From Pseudoips prasinana (Eukaryota; Arthropoda; Insecta; Lepidoptera; Nolidae): a stretch of DNA of 64,000 nt. The translations under genes and the position numbers were made by a program. Of this stretch, positions 11,801 through 26,800 are shown one piece after another (position 1 is the first letter of the stretch; every line of letters starts with the position of its first letter). The DNA is taken from positions 31,922,948-31,986,947 of the forward strand of contig OX621236.1 of assembly GCA_951640165.1 (NCBI GenBank), given 5' to 3'. Under the pieces are notes generated by a model, which was given only the letters and a program-made list of their open reading frames with translations, made no database searches and was not told the DNA's origin.

Positions 11801-14800
11801 CTTTCACTATCACTACCATGAATGATGAAAGGCTCGTCTAAGTATCCATCCCTTTTTCGATACACGTTTTCAATATTTTTGTACATTATTGCAATGCTTT
11901 TGCCATTCATTGACTATTATTTTATCAAAAGCTTCTGCAATGAATGATAGGATTTCAGAATTCTATCTACCATGCTCTTTTTCTTTCACAAGTTTTCTTA
12001 CACATCACTCCCAGACACCTACAAAGGAAACAGCAAAAATTAAATAAATAATGAATATTTTAAAATATGTATTTTAATTTAAAGAGCGAGGGGGAATTTC
12101 GTATTTTTTCAGAAGCTGACAACATTAACCTGTAGCAGCAGCTACGCATTCATACAACTTATTGAAGGGTATAATTGGTGCCTGAAGGCGTTATTCTTCC
12201 TTCATATAATTCAATACTTGTAATATAACGTTCCCCGCATCAATTTTTAAAGCTTTCGGCATTTTTCACAATTAAAAACCACAAAGAGAAAAATAAATAC
12301 GCGCAACAAACAATCAATGGCAGGAATGTCATGGATTGACATTTCAAACTGGCGTCATTAGTTCTACTTTTGGCCACCGGGCCAGATAAGTTTGTACAGT
12401 ACATCCCTTTGACGGATTGCTGTCATATTAACAGTAATAATTAGTAAAAAGGAAATTTTCGGCTCTTAATCAATCGTTGTAGCTAGCTGGGGAAAGGAAC
12501 GTTTATTAATTATTAATCGAGGCGCTTATAGCCATAGTTGGTCATTAGTTCATTAACGATCGAAAACGTTAAGCACCTATGATGATAGATCTATCCAAAT
12601 GTTCCAAATAACGCATATATTCCAAAAAACTACCTTAGTGACCATCCGCTAAGGTAGGTACATTTTTAGGGTTCCGTAGCCAAATGGCAAAAAACGGAAC
12701 CCTTATAGATTCGTCATGTCTGTCTGTCTGTCCGTCCGTATGTCACAGCCATTTTTTTCCGAAACCATAAGAGCTGTACTGTTGAAACTTGGTAAGTAGA
12801 TGTATTCTGTGAACCGCATTAAGATTTTTACACAAAAATAGATAAATAATAATAATTTTGAGGGTTCCCCAAACATAGAACTGAAACTCTACATTTTTTT
12901 TTCATCGTACCCATACATGTGGGGTAGGTATCTATGGATAGATCTTCAAAAATTATATTGAGGTTCCTAAAATCATTTTATTTCTAAACTTATTAGTTTG
13001 CGCGAGAGACACTTCCAAAGTGGAAAAATGAGGTTCCCCCCCTCTGTAACTTCTAAAATAAGAGAATGATGAAACTTAAATAAAATATATGATGTACATT
13101 ACCATGTAAACTAACAACGAAAATTAGTTTGAACGAAATCTAGTAAGTAGTTTTTTTTTAATGCGTCATAAATCGTAAACCGCAATTTACGTTTCATTTA
13201 ATCAACTGAAATACTTGCTGCTGCGGAACCCTTCATGGGCGAGTCCGACTCGCACTTGGCCGGTTTTTAATATCTGCGTTACTTGGAAAGCACGTTCAGA
13301 CAATAAGAGACGGCTTCAAAAAGTTTTCATTACTCTTATTGCTCACATGACTAAATAAAATTAAAAGCAAATTGGTTGACTGTAGCTCAAGTATAAAATG
13401 GTATCCAATATCGGTCCGAAAAAATAAGTTTCTACTCCTTATAATGATGTAGACCTCGGAACAGGGATTAAGGTGAAAGTTCGGCGTAGCCTGGAGCTTA
13501 AAAGTTTTCTAATTGATTAAGAGTATAACGAAACCCTCGAGGCGTAAGTTAAAAGGGAGGTATTATATTCCCAACGAGATTCCACGAACAGACGTCTAAC
13601 GTTACCATTTATTTTTACCACAGAACGCGATGTTAATAGACCTAAGGGCGAGGCTTAAAAGAAGCAATTAAATATGACTGTTAGATTTTTGGCCCTTGCC
13701 CTTAGTAAAACAGCGTACAGACAAGGCCAAAAATCAAATAATTATGGGGACCAATTAGTTAAGCAGATTTGATTCGGTAACCTATTCAATTTTTACTATC
13801 CGATAAAAGAGTTGATTATCTAGAAATACTAGTAAATACTTAAATCTTTATATCTAGGGACAATGTCACACAGATCATCCTAACCCCAAACTAAGCAAAG
13901 CTTATACTATGGGTACCAGGCGACGATATACATACTTATATAGATAGATAAATACTTATATACATAGAAAACATCCATGACTCAGAAACAAATAGTCGTG
14001 CTCATCACACAAATATTTGCACTTACCGGGATTCGAACCCAGGACCACCAGCTTCGTAGGTAGGAGCACTATCAACTAGGCTACGGTGACCGTCAATACT
14101 AGAAGGACTTCTTTACATATTTCAAAACCAAAGTACTCGTAGTTTAATTTATGAGCGTCTACGTGCTTTAACAACTCTGACACTAGGTTAACTACTGCCT
14201 GACACTGACACTTAAGTAAGTAATGCAGAATTTTATAAATAAATGAGATTATGTCACTTTCTAGGGTAATTATGTACTAAATATTGTTACTTTAAACTCA
14301 TTATTAGTTGGGAAACGAGCCCAGAAGGCTAACGTCAATTAAACGCTGCCTAAAAGGCAACACGTCCTCCAGCTGTATGTTTATAAACTTGTTGATGTTT
14401 CTCTGAAGAGAATTAAATACGTAAGCAGGTGTAACACACATACCACCTAACATAACTTATCGTAATAACAACACATGTTATAAATTACGCCCAAGGCAAA
14501 CTAAATTCTCGAAAATAACATAATATTTTCATTACTATTGTCCGAGTAGAATTTTCCTGAAAGTTGAGAAAGGGATACATCGACTTGGTGCGTATACTTA
14601 TCCTATTTCCTACTAATATTATGAAGGCAAAATTTGTGAGTGTGTATGTTTGTTACTTCTTCACTTGATTTTAATTTTGATTTCAATAAAATTTGGAATG
14701 GAGTTAGCTGACACCCTGGATTAACACATAGGCTATAATTTATAAAGTTTATTGTGGGTACAACCGCGGGACACAGCTAGTTAGAAATAAACATCACGTT

Positions 14801-17800
14801 TTTACGGATAGGCGAGTATATTGGAAGAAAACAAAGGAACTGTCTAAGAACAGAAGTTTGTGAACAAAGAAGTTTGGCTTTTATCTAACGTAACGTTTGT
14901 CCGACTGATAAAAGATTAACTTTTGTTATTAAAGCGCTGATACCAAGCCAAATAAGCGTTATTCCGCAAGTTTTTTGCCAAAACTACGAAGTTCAAAAAC
15001 ATATTCACCAAATTTGACTGTTATACGAATTTTAAAAATGCATAAAATATAATAATATCGATAAATTACAACACCTTTTGTGTTGTAATTTATAAGTGTA
15101 AGAGTAGTGTTTTAATTAAAATTTCATATTTATATAGCATGTACCCCGTGATTTTACCCGTCTTAAACTTCATTAATTACAGCCTATATGTTATTCGGAT
15201 ATCTAAGCTATATTACTACAAAGTTTCATCAAAATCAATTCGGTACTTTTTGCGTAAAAGAGTAACAAATATCCATACGTCGGTGCTCACAAACTTTAGT
15301 AGGATATACCGCAATGCAACGTGGGAATCTTAACATGATATCTTAACAGCCATTATAGGTAAAGGATTATTACATTGATTACAATTTTTCCGTACCACTG
15401 GATTATTAATATCCACATTACGGAGCCAGTGGTGCGATATATTAAGATATATTGCTGGCCAATCCCAGCCAATTTTTGAGTTGCAATGGAATGAAATTAG
15501 GTAATTGTAGAAAGCGTTGAGTTTTGAAGTGTTAGGAACTGATTATGAAAATGAGCAAATTAATTTTAACGATACCATTGACTATCGATAGTTTTTTATG
15601 AATGACTTGGCAAATAAGCATGACCCACCTGACGGCTAATGCACTAGACGCATATGAGGTCTGCAACGCACACACAGTATTATTCATAGCGCAGGCATAC
15701 ATTGACAAAACACAGCATGTTCTTAAGATGGTACTTCTCGAGATAAACTGCTCATAAAGCGAAAAACCTCTATATGCTCTAAGTCTCTTGAGCTGGTCCT
15801 GTTGAGGCGCCAATCACCATCGGCTCAGTATTGTTAGCCTTGGGCCGTTGAACATAATGCAGGAATGGGTTACACATTAAGATGTTTTTGGTATTCTACC
15901 ATTCTACCTTTGCACATAAGAATTTTAGCAAGCTCTGGTTATTAATTTTGAACACATGGCTCCATATCAAGCTATACATTTCCAATATAAGCTGACCTGC
16001 CATGTATGAAAATCCTATAAAACGCGAGATCAGCTTATACTGGAAGTGTATAGCTTGATGTGTAGCCGTGTGTACTACTCCCTATTACATGCAAAATCTT
16101 CGTTAGGCCGTAACTAATTAGGCTTTTCTGAATCTTGTCTGAAAGAGTTTTGTTACACAGCAGCCATTGAATTTACTACAGAATCTTTTGTGGTTTCTTA
16201 ATTTCAATCGATTTTAATAAACTCAGGTTCTTTTGCTACTCCGTAATGACATGAAATAGTTTTTTGTATCGTAATCTTCGCCGAAAGACGCCCACTGCAG
16301 AACAAAGGCCTCCCGAAAAGACCGGAAGTCGTAGTGTGGGCAGGCTCCCTACCGATAGACCGATGATCTTGTGAGGGTCGTGGAAACCGCTGGATGCGGC
16401 TGGATGGCCTTTGTCCAGCAGTGAGTTTCGGCTGATATGTAATGTATACAAGCAAATATTGTTATCCAGTAGTGGCTAAAATAGCAACGGTGCGCGATGC
16501 TATTTTAGCCACTACTGGACTACGTTTCGCTACACATTATTGTCATGTTAAAATAATGCTTCGACTATGTTATTCAACCAACCTTTTCGTAACACAGCAG
16601 TGACACAAATGAGTTTTGTTTCTCGGAGCCGTTAAAACTACGGTAGAAGTTTTTGCTGCATCATAGTGACAACAACTTAGTGGATCTTTTGTTGAGTATG
16701 GATTTTTCTTAAGCTACACGTGGAAATAGGTAGTAGGTTAATTATTTTATTCCATGAAGCTACGACAGAAGCCATTGCTAACCATAGTGCTGCAAAAGAG
16801 TTTTGCTACGCCGTAGCCGTTTAAACCAGAAACTGTAGGAAATGTAGCTACGCCCACTTCGGCGTATATGCTACTCATTTAAAATACAATTCAGTTTTGC
16901 TATACCGAATCTACGAGGGTACAATAAGCATTCCAGCGGCGATTAATGGTAATTCACGTTATTCAGAAGTAAACGCAATAAAATTGTCAAAATTACTACA
17001 AATAAAATTGTGACAATACTTACTAATATTATAAATGTGAAAGTACCTCTGTCTGAATGTCGCGCATTCACGCTAAACCTGCTGGACTGATTTAAATGAA
17101 AATTGGTACACAGATAGTCTAGAGCCTGAGAAAGGCCATAGGCTACTTTTTAATCCGAAAAAAGGGTTGAAATGGGGGATGAAAATTTGTCCGGAAGTAT
17201 CGACATTTTTAGAGCTTCAAGCTTGACTTTACTTATGTTTCAGGCTATTGATTCGATATGAATAAATATGACATTCATTTTACTTTCAAAGGTGTAAAAT
17301 AACAAAAGGGGATGAAAGTTTGTATGGAAATATGTAAGGTTTATGTATATGTTTAAAAGGTTGCCTGCGATAAGAGACAAAATATAGAGTTATTCTGATG
17401 TAACATTTACGGAGTCATTACAAAAAGTGCGGACAAAGTCGCGGGCACAGCTAGTAAATAATAATAATTAAATAATAGAAAAGACTTCTCACCGTTAGTG
17501 ACTCAAATATCTTCCCGGAAGATGTTTTAGCCAATAATTCAGCTAATTCTGTAGCCATGCGGCGTCGCAACCAGCGCGTGTCAGCCGTGCTTTGCTGGAA
17601 GATGAACTGCAGCATCGCATTCAGAGCGCCCTCTGGCGTGCTCCCGGCGCCGCGGGTTAGCTCGTTCAGGATCTCCTGTAAAAGAGTTGTACACAAATAT
17701 GTTATTTTAATCGAGGTCTTTGAAATAAAAAGTAGCCTTCATAAAATCTAGAAGTGACTATAATTTATTGATGTATTATTTTACTCTTAGGACGAACATA

Positions 17801-20800
17801 GATTAATTACACAATTTCAGCTACATCAGCAATGACTTTAGTTTGTATTACCAGTATGAATAAGGTCCTTACTACATTATACAGTTAAAGTATACACAGA
17901 GTTATTTATGTTTAAATGTAAGCTAACATATGAGGTTTACCAATATATTGTTTTTACAGTAGAAGCAATCAATCACAGCTAAAGCTTAACTTGCTTTTTT
18001 AATAAGATCGAACACCCATCAATCAGGTCTTATCGGCAAGGCTGCATTATTAGATACCACCAAGGGAGGAAAATCACTCCCCAAGTAAACCTTTTAACTG
18101 TCATATGTATAAAATCTATGTTAAATATATTTTTTTCTTTATGTATCTTTCTACAAAAACAAAAAGAACGACAGTCACCACATGTCGAAATTACTATAAG
18201 ACCACATGAATAAATTAATATGAATATGTTAACCTCGTAGCTGTTACTATATCTTCATCTACATCAACCTACTTTTCTAAAGGAATTTTATAGGATTAAC
18301 GGATATTTTATTGCTGCTATGCTTACCACAAGTACAGAAAAAAGTCAAATGTGTTAAAGTCATTATTTAATACAAACCTTTCTATGTCGGGGAAACGATT
18401 CCTTCATATTTTGTACTCATATCGCATGCAGTATGAATGTGTAAATCAGTATCTAAGCCAGCACGGTTAGCTTTAGAGGTCTACCTTAACTGCCTATATT
18501 TGGGCAACCCCGTAGCATCAAGTTTTTCCCACCTGCAATGACCCATTCTAAGTTTAAACCTAGTCCAATCCCATTTTCCGTTAAAGAGTATTCTGTAATA
18601 ATATTGATTGAGCGTGGCTGAAATATGTGATGGATTAAGTTAACGAGCAACGTACGTACTAGTTATATATAATTCATCTAACCATCTCTAATTGACAGAT
18701 GGACCTGACATTGATAAATAGCCCGGAGTGCGACTTCACACACCCTAACACATGATTCCGTAACCTACGCTTTTTTTGCTATACAGATTTGTGTAAGCGT
18801 AAAAGTATTGAGTAATAATATTAGTTTTATTTGTTCATTTCATATACTTTGACTGCCTAGTTGTTCTAGCGGTAGCGTGTTCAAATCCGTGTTTGGGCTA
18901 GTAAGTGAACTCTTTCCGGTTGTATCGCTAGTCGTCCGAATAGAAAGTGCTCCTGTGTTTGCGCACACACTTCTGCACTATAATATGGCCCGCGCTTGAT
19001 GACCAGTCTTTATTGAGGCTGGCGGCTACTTAAGCCAGTGTTCCCAAAAGCACAGAGAATAATACCTTAATCAAACAGACTAAAAACAAATCTTTTACTT
19101 TACACAAATATTGTACGGTGCTGGAATCAAATCGTAACTTCACTGCACAATGACCCGAAACGTGGACGCAAGATATTGTATTGTTGTTCCAATCATATTG
19201 TATTGTAGTAATAAAATTCAGAGTATAACACGTAGTATAAACTAAATTTATTATTTACAAAGTATAAAAATAACACAGAACCCTTTGAGCCTGACGGGTA
19301 AGCGAATTCACGAACTATTGAACCGATTGACAGATACATTTTATTCCCGGAGGATTGGATCCAACTGAGGCGAAAATACATAACAAATGACTGCCTATAA
19401 CATAGGTATGAGAAAATTGGGATGAAATGGGCAAATAGTATAAGCAAAATAAAATTATAGCCGAAATAAAAAGCTTACCTAAATAATTTTCTTTGCGTGG
19501 CAATGCATCGTTGTTTCAATCTTATATGCTTATAAAGTGAGCTTTGTTTTAAATAACCATGTTTAATTCAATAGATGGAAGTTAATTTTGACCCTCGTAC
19601 AAATACAGGATCAAAATAATAGACACCTTGAGCTTGGCCTCGATTCTCCGGTGATGCAGTGAAAGCCTCCTAGGCAAACAGTAAACGTCAAGATAAAAAA
19701 AAATGTAAATAGTGGAGGAAATCAGCACATTCCATCCATGAAACTAAATAAATTACAGAAAACTAGTTAGTGAAAGACAAACAAAAAATGTTGACCTCTC
19801 ATGGAAATTGCCTCAGCTGATGGACATGTTTGTATTACTACAAAAAACATGGAAAGAGTACTTCTATATTTGAATAAGCAAATTCAGCTAAATAATTGAA
19901 TTTTCCATTTCCCCTATTAACTGTTTAATATAACTACTGTAAAAATACTGCTAAACAAATGTCCTCTCATGCCCCATGTCCCTTATTTACCTGAAGGACC
20001 TACAATACAATAGTTTCATAGCTTACTTTTGCTTCGAGTAATCCCTTAGGATCTAGGTAAAGGTAATGGAGGCGTATGGGTTGGTTCTCAGATAGCCCCC
20101 GGGGTCACGTGCAAATTTGAAAATAAACATCAGCTACCCTAAATACGCTGGTTGCATACAAACAAAAGTAAATAAGGATAAGAAACGTAAGCAAATTTTG
20201 CATTAAACGGGTTCTAGGCAGTAAAAATTTGTTTTCATTTTATTCTTCTCTTGTTTAATATTTTTGTTTTCGGTGCAATTTTTTCAATAAACCACTTTCT
20301 TCTTCTACTTCAAAACCCGATATATCATAAAAACTACTTTCATTATCATCATCATATCAGCCGAAGGCTGTTGGACAAAGGCCTCCCCCAAAGATCTCCA
20401 CAATTGCCTAACCAAACGTACTTTATGAAACCTAGATTATGGAACGCTTTACATACACAATTAAAAATATCGCAATGCTGAGTTTCAACAGTAAAAAATA
20501 CGAAAATCCAATTATTAAAATATCAATTCATTTCAGAATCGAAATTAAAACTCCAAGAACAACGTTTAGTATAATTTGTATCTGTTCGGTTCGGTTCGCT
20601 CCGTAGGAGCAGTTCTATCTAAAATTATCTTAATTAACTACACATGCGTGCACTTACTAGCTGTGCCCCGCGGTTTTACCCGCGTTAAAGTATATAAATT
20701 ATAGCCTATGTGTTAATCCAGAGTGTCAGCTAACTCCATACCAAATTTTATTAAAATCGCTCGAGCCGTTTAGACGTGAGAAGTAACAAACATACCAACC

Positions 20801-23800
20801 GTCACCAACTATCGCACTTATAATGTTAGTGTGATTATCTATAATATGTATATATTTAGAAATATATACTGTATAAGTAAGTCCTTTCTAGTTTGGGCTT
20901 GATAAATTTGAGTGGCTTCGAGACCAGCTGGACGATTCAATTAATGAATTCCCCTTTTTTTATTCGATTTACACTTAGCATTGCGAATAATAATGTTATA
21001 AAATAAAAAAAACCGGCCAAGTTCGAGTCGGACTCGCCCATGAAGGGTTCCGTAGCAGCAAGTATCTCAAAGGTAAATTGTGGTTTACGATTTATGACGT
21101 ATTAAAAAAAAACTACTTACTAGATCTCGTTCAAACCAATTTTTGTTGTTAGTGTGCATGGTAATGTACATCGTATATTTTTTTAGTTTTATCATTATTT
21201 TATTTTAGAAGTTAGGGGGGGGGGGGGACACTTATTTTACCACTTTGGAAGTGTCTTTCGCGCAAACTATTCAGTTTAGATGATAGAAATCTCAATATCA
21301 TTTTTGAAGACCTATCCATAGATAGCCCACATGTATGGGTACGATAAAATTTTTTTTTTGAGTTTCAATTCTATGTATGACGAACCCCCAAAATTATTGT
21401 TCTTTTTCTATTTTTGTGTGAAAATCATAATGCGGTTCACAGAATACATCTACTTACCAAGGTTCAACAGTACAGCTCTTATAGTTTCGGAAAAAAGTGG
21501 CTGTGGCATACGGACGGACAGACAGACAGACAGACATGACGTATCTATAAGGGTTCCGTTTTTTGCCATTTGGCTACGGAACCCTAAAAATTGATAGGAT
21601 TTATTCACAAGTGCTCAGGTAAAGTAAAAAACAAATAATGATGAAGCTTTTTTACGTTTACTTATTATTTAATCGAGATTTTGTTGACCGACCACTTTAT
21701 GTTCTTTTAGAGGTACAGATGGTGTGTCACCACCAACTTATTACTACGTAAACTCTGGGCTGCTACTACTCAGTAGTCTCAGTATTTTTTCTCGCCAGAA
21801 AAATGCCCATTACTCGTTTTAAGACGCTCTATAATATATGGTGCCAATGCATCTCTAGCAAAGTTTGTTTTAAAAGGCAAACCTTTTAAATAACCAGAAA
21901 CAATAAATGAAAACCATAAATAACCCCACTTCCATAAATTACTAAGGCATCATGAGGAAATTAATTTGCTTGCAGTCTGGCTGAGAAAGCAATTTTATAG
22001 GTTTTAACTTGATTTTAATTTAAATCGAATCGGATTTGAAACTGCACAAAACGATCAAATTTGTGTGAGACTGACGCGCAAAAAGGCTACGTATAGTTGT
22101 AGCAGAGGCGCGGGTAGAGCTTTAGTGCGTAACGGTCGACTGAATCCGGTTCATGAATTATTTATTCGGTTGCTTTGACCTTTTATATTTTCTAAAGTGT
22201 TGATTAAAATATTGTAAAAGACAATAATTATATAGATATAATACCCATGAATACTAATCTATTCATTTGGATAAGTATTAATACTGAATAAAAGTAAATA
22301 GAGATGCAAGTAACGCAAATTTTTTATTACATTTAATTAAAGAAATGTTCACTGTGACTCCTTTGTAACAAGTAGAGAATTTGTTCCATTATATGAGTAG
22401 AAATAGATATTTTCTTTACGATTTGAGAAGAATTCATAATAAAACAACTGTTAAGATAGGTTCAATTTCAAATGAATTGTGCCGTTTTTTCGTGATTGAG
22501 TAGCGAAAATAAAAAAAAACACATCTACAATATTAGAAAGATTTATTATGATCATAATTTAATAGAATTTCTAGCTTGCTATTGGAAATAGTGAAACCTA
22601 AATAGCACAATTAAATTCATACATTTGGTACTTCTCAAGGTATAACCGAAGACTACGGAAGCATTTAACCGAATATATATGCAAGTCATCTGATATTATT
22701 AACGATCACTAATATATAAAGCCGAGTTTACGTAATAAACGAAATCGGTAAGGCTTTGCTAATTTTTGATTCTTAGTGCATTTACTAAATTTATTAAGTA
22801 ATCAGTAGATTGTATACATTGTATAATTCATATACACTCTCACTCCTACATCTACATCCATACTCATACACTACATAATAACACTTCCCTTTAGATTGAT
22901 AGATTATACTGTCACTCTCTTGTAATTGTTACTGTTATTTAAGTTACATAGTTATGTAATAGCTGCGGGAGGGCACTGGTGACTTGTAATACAGGTATCA
23001 AACCTACATCAAGCACCAGTCTCTCACAAAGTTTCGTCATATGCTATGATGCTATTATAATTGTAAACCTGTGTGTACTTTGTGAGAGAGAATAAATGAC
23101 TTATTATTATTATATTGACCAATTGCATATCACGTACAATGTATAATATGCAGTATTACGCAGTTGTGGCATAGAATGTATTATAACCGTAAATTTGTTC
23201 AGTTTTAATTCTTAATTACTATGCATGGCTGACAGAATCAGGTTATTTATTAGTAAAACACGACATTTAAGATGGTGTGTAAACGTGGGTTACACAAGTA
23301 TGTTTACACTGCGTATAGAGTCTTTATTATACTATATAAACACCAGCATCGGCATGATTCCACATGTATAGTATACAAAGAGTTGCAAGAATCCTTTTCT
23401 TACGTCACATAGCAGTAATAAATCTTATCTTACTAATATTATAAACACGAAAGTTTATAAGTATGGATGGATGGATGGATTTTTGTTACTCTTTCGCGTA
23501 AAAACTACTACAACAATATAGCTTATACATCAGAATAACACATAGGCTACATTTTATAAATATATTGTGTAAGTGTCAAGTAAGTAGAAAAAAAATCTAC
23601 CATCTGCGAGCTATTCCGGCGTGCACTGCAACCGCTAGAGGTACACATGCTACTAAAATTATAAATGCGAAAGTTTATTGTGAGTATAGTAGAGTATGTT
23701 TATTACTCTTTTGCGCCAAAATACTTTAACGCGGGTGAAACCGCGGGGCATAGCTAGAAGGTATATAATATATCAAAGGAATCAGAAACACGATACATAC

Positions 23801-26800
23801 AGCATCGTAGTCGAACACACTAAATGGATCTGTTACTACGCCGTAGTCAGTGTTTGGCAAAAAGGATGTTTCTGCTACGACGTAGTACTAATCGTACTAA
23901 ACATATTTACTTATGGGCTGATCAAGTGTGGTTGTTGATAGGTACAATCATAGTCACATAACCTTAAATATTTAACAATAAGGCTATTAAGTAACAAGAT
24001 TCTACTCGTGTTATGTTGACAGTAAAATACGGCTGTGATTAATCGATTGAAAGTAATGACCAATGGTGATCGATGTAATCGCGCAAGTTTATACATCAAT
24101 CAACTCAACATGACATATAGGCAATATGTAATAGCAAACAATTAAACAAGTACAATATAAGTTATTAAAAGTAGTAATAGTAAAGGAGTTATACTGCTAC
24201 TAATAAGTTGCAATGTTTGTTGTACCCATGTAGGAAATGGCAGAACTATGTTACTGTAATTATATAAAGGTATAAATGGCAGTCATAAATGTTGAATTAC
24301 TTATTATTGGTTACATGATGGTGATACCAAGATCTATTGCCATCTCCCGTTTCATCATGTGACCCTAATCTATATAATGTTATGATTTTCAGTATTATCT
24401 ATACTTATAACTAATAACAAATATCGTTAAAACTTGAATAATAAATCGGAACGCGGTTATTATGCCAGAAAATTCGATCGATTCAAGAGAAATGTGAGAC
24501 GCATTTCTGTTTCATTCGTTTTTAATATAGGGAGAGGGTTGATTAGAAGATTACATTTTTAAATTTTTTGACGCTTGCTATCAACGTGAGCCTGCGTACA
24601 TGCAGAATGTCATCCAATTAACATTTCGAAATGAATCGATTTTCGAATAACATCTTGAACTATATATTGAAGGTTTTTGCTCAATAGGCAGTTATATATT
24701 ATTATTATATATTTATATTTACGGTGGACCGACGACCTTGTGCGGGTCGCGGGAAGCCGCTGGATGCGGGCAGCGCAGGACCGGCTATTGTGGAGATGCT
24801 TGGGTGAGGCTTTTGTCCAGGAGTGGACGTTTGTTGTGTTCAGAACCATAAATTAAATAAACATTGTTTACGAATCGAACTGTAATCCATGCCTAGTTGT
24901 TAAAAGTGCTATAATATAGAACATGCAGTGTTATCCAGCGTAAAGACAGTGTAATTACTTTGCAATAACATAAAATGCAATAGTCAAACAAGATTGTGAT
25001 TATAATCTACCCGATACCGTGTGAAAAAAAAAACAATATAGTGAGAACAAATTATTTAACATTTAAATTAAAGTGCTAGGTTGCCAATGGTGTACAGCGT
25101 TGTGGACGTTTGAATGACTGCTGAAGAACCAGTGCATAACGTGTAATAAATACTGAAACTTTATTTTTTAATAGCGCTATCTATCTTAATCTGTCGGTAC
25201 TACTTTATCGATAGATCAACTTAACGCGCTGTATGCATATGCAATCTATTTGACTTGAAACCTAAGCTTTTAAATTGTTCCGCTAGGTGTCGCTAGGCTT
25301 TACAAAATTTTACAATGCCGCCGAAACCAAAGTGCCTTAGCTGCGACAAATTAACTACGGCGGCGGATGGCACGTGCTCTAGCTGTAAGGCTATGGCTAA
25401 GGGCTTATTGTTGTCCCAGGCGGATTAATCTCGTGAAACTGCGTCAATCCCTACTGACCTTGAAATAGCCGTAGAGATCCGAAAGTTTAGAGAAGAAGTT
25501 GCTGATATGAGGAACGAAATGAAAAAGCTGCGAGAGGAGCTCACGCAACATCAAATCTTTGAGCGAGTTGAAAAGTTAGAGGAAATGGTCACAATTCTGG
25601 AAAAACGTGCTGACGAAAAGACATCAGATTTGCAGCAGTTCGAAGCGACTATTTCAGATTTAAGACAACAGTTGAGCGAGCGGGACCAGGAGTTACTTCT
25701 CAACGATGTCGTTATATCAGGAGTACCTGAGATGCGAGAGGAAAACCCGGTACACTTGGTGAAAGCCATCGCTTTAACTCTTTCTGTCAGCCTGGATGAG
25801 CGGGACCTTGTGCACGTGGAGCGCTTGGGTGCCGTGCGCCGCAACCGAGTGGATGATAGTAATAGCTCTGACCAACAACGCCCGCGTAAACTAGTCGTCC
25901 GTTTCGCCCGTCGTGCCGCGCGAAACAATATACTAAATGCGGCCCGAGTACGGCGCGGCTTATCTACTACTGACCTCGACTTCCATGGTCCCGAAAGCCG
26001 GCTGTACATAAACGAGCACCTCACTCGCTCCAATGGCATGCTCTTTTACAAAACGCGTGAAGCGGGAAGACTACACAATTTTAAATATGTTTGGACTAAA
26101 GACGGATGTATTTATGTGAGAAAAGAGGAAGGAGCACCAGTTCAACGTATTCGCTTTGATGCCGATTTTAACCGATTTTTTGGGGCAAAATCCCATTAGA
26201 CTCTGATTATTACTTTATATTATTATGTTCCTACAGATTTTTCAAAACTTATTTATTATTTTTCTACTGTTTTATACCAAATTTGGGGATTTGTGTATTT
26301 TTTTATGTAAAACGTATGTCGGTTTTGTATGTTCTGCCTAAGGGGTATACTGTCTCAGTGTTTTTATATTCCAATTGGGTCCTACCGTTTCCGTTTGCTA
26401 ATTCCATATATTGTCACGTAACAACATCTCGACACAGTTATATAAACTATCCATGTTATACACAATTATATTACTATTTTATTATAATGATGACCAGTCC
26501 ATTTTATCATATTGAACTTATCAATAAATTATTAGTTAATTTGTTTTGTGCAGTATCAACTTATTTATTTATGGAAATATTATTTTTACACTTGAATGTA
26601 ACTGTTTGTATCCTTCTTATACGTATAAAAACACCTAATGGTTAGTAAATATCTAAAAGTTGGTTTACTTAACGCGGGCTCACTGGGTACGAATCACGAT
26701 GAATTTGTTGTTGCAATGGAACGTCATGAACCTGATATTATGGCCATAAACGAAACCTGGCTAAGAGCAGGAGAGGGTAACCGTGCTCCCATAGTGTCTG

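Noticed and set aside
16204..16455. Overlapping 83- and 71-codon minus-strand ORFs
   Set aside because: They are antisense to the RTE-like fragment, as shown by the [10 protein letters not shown] and DPHKII words that recur over other copies.
21331..21594. 87-codon plus-strand ORF
   Set aside because: It lies wholly inside the inverted GGGTTCCG repeat and ends in its CAGACAGA run; no protein is implied.
25551..26039. 162-codon minus-strand ORF
   Set aside because: It is the antisense of the LINE ORF1 coiled-coil and RNA-binding region.
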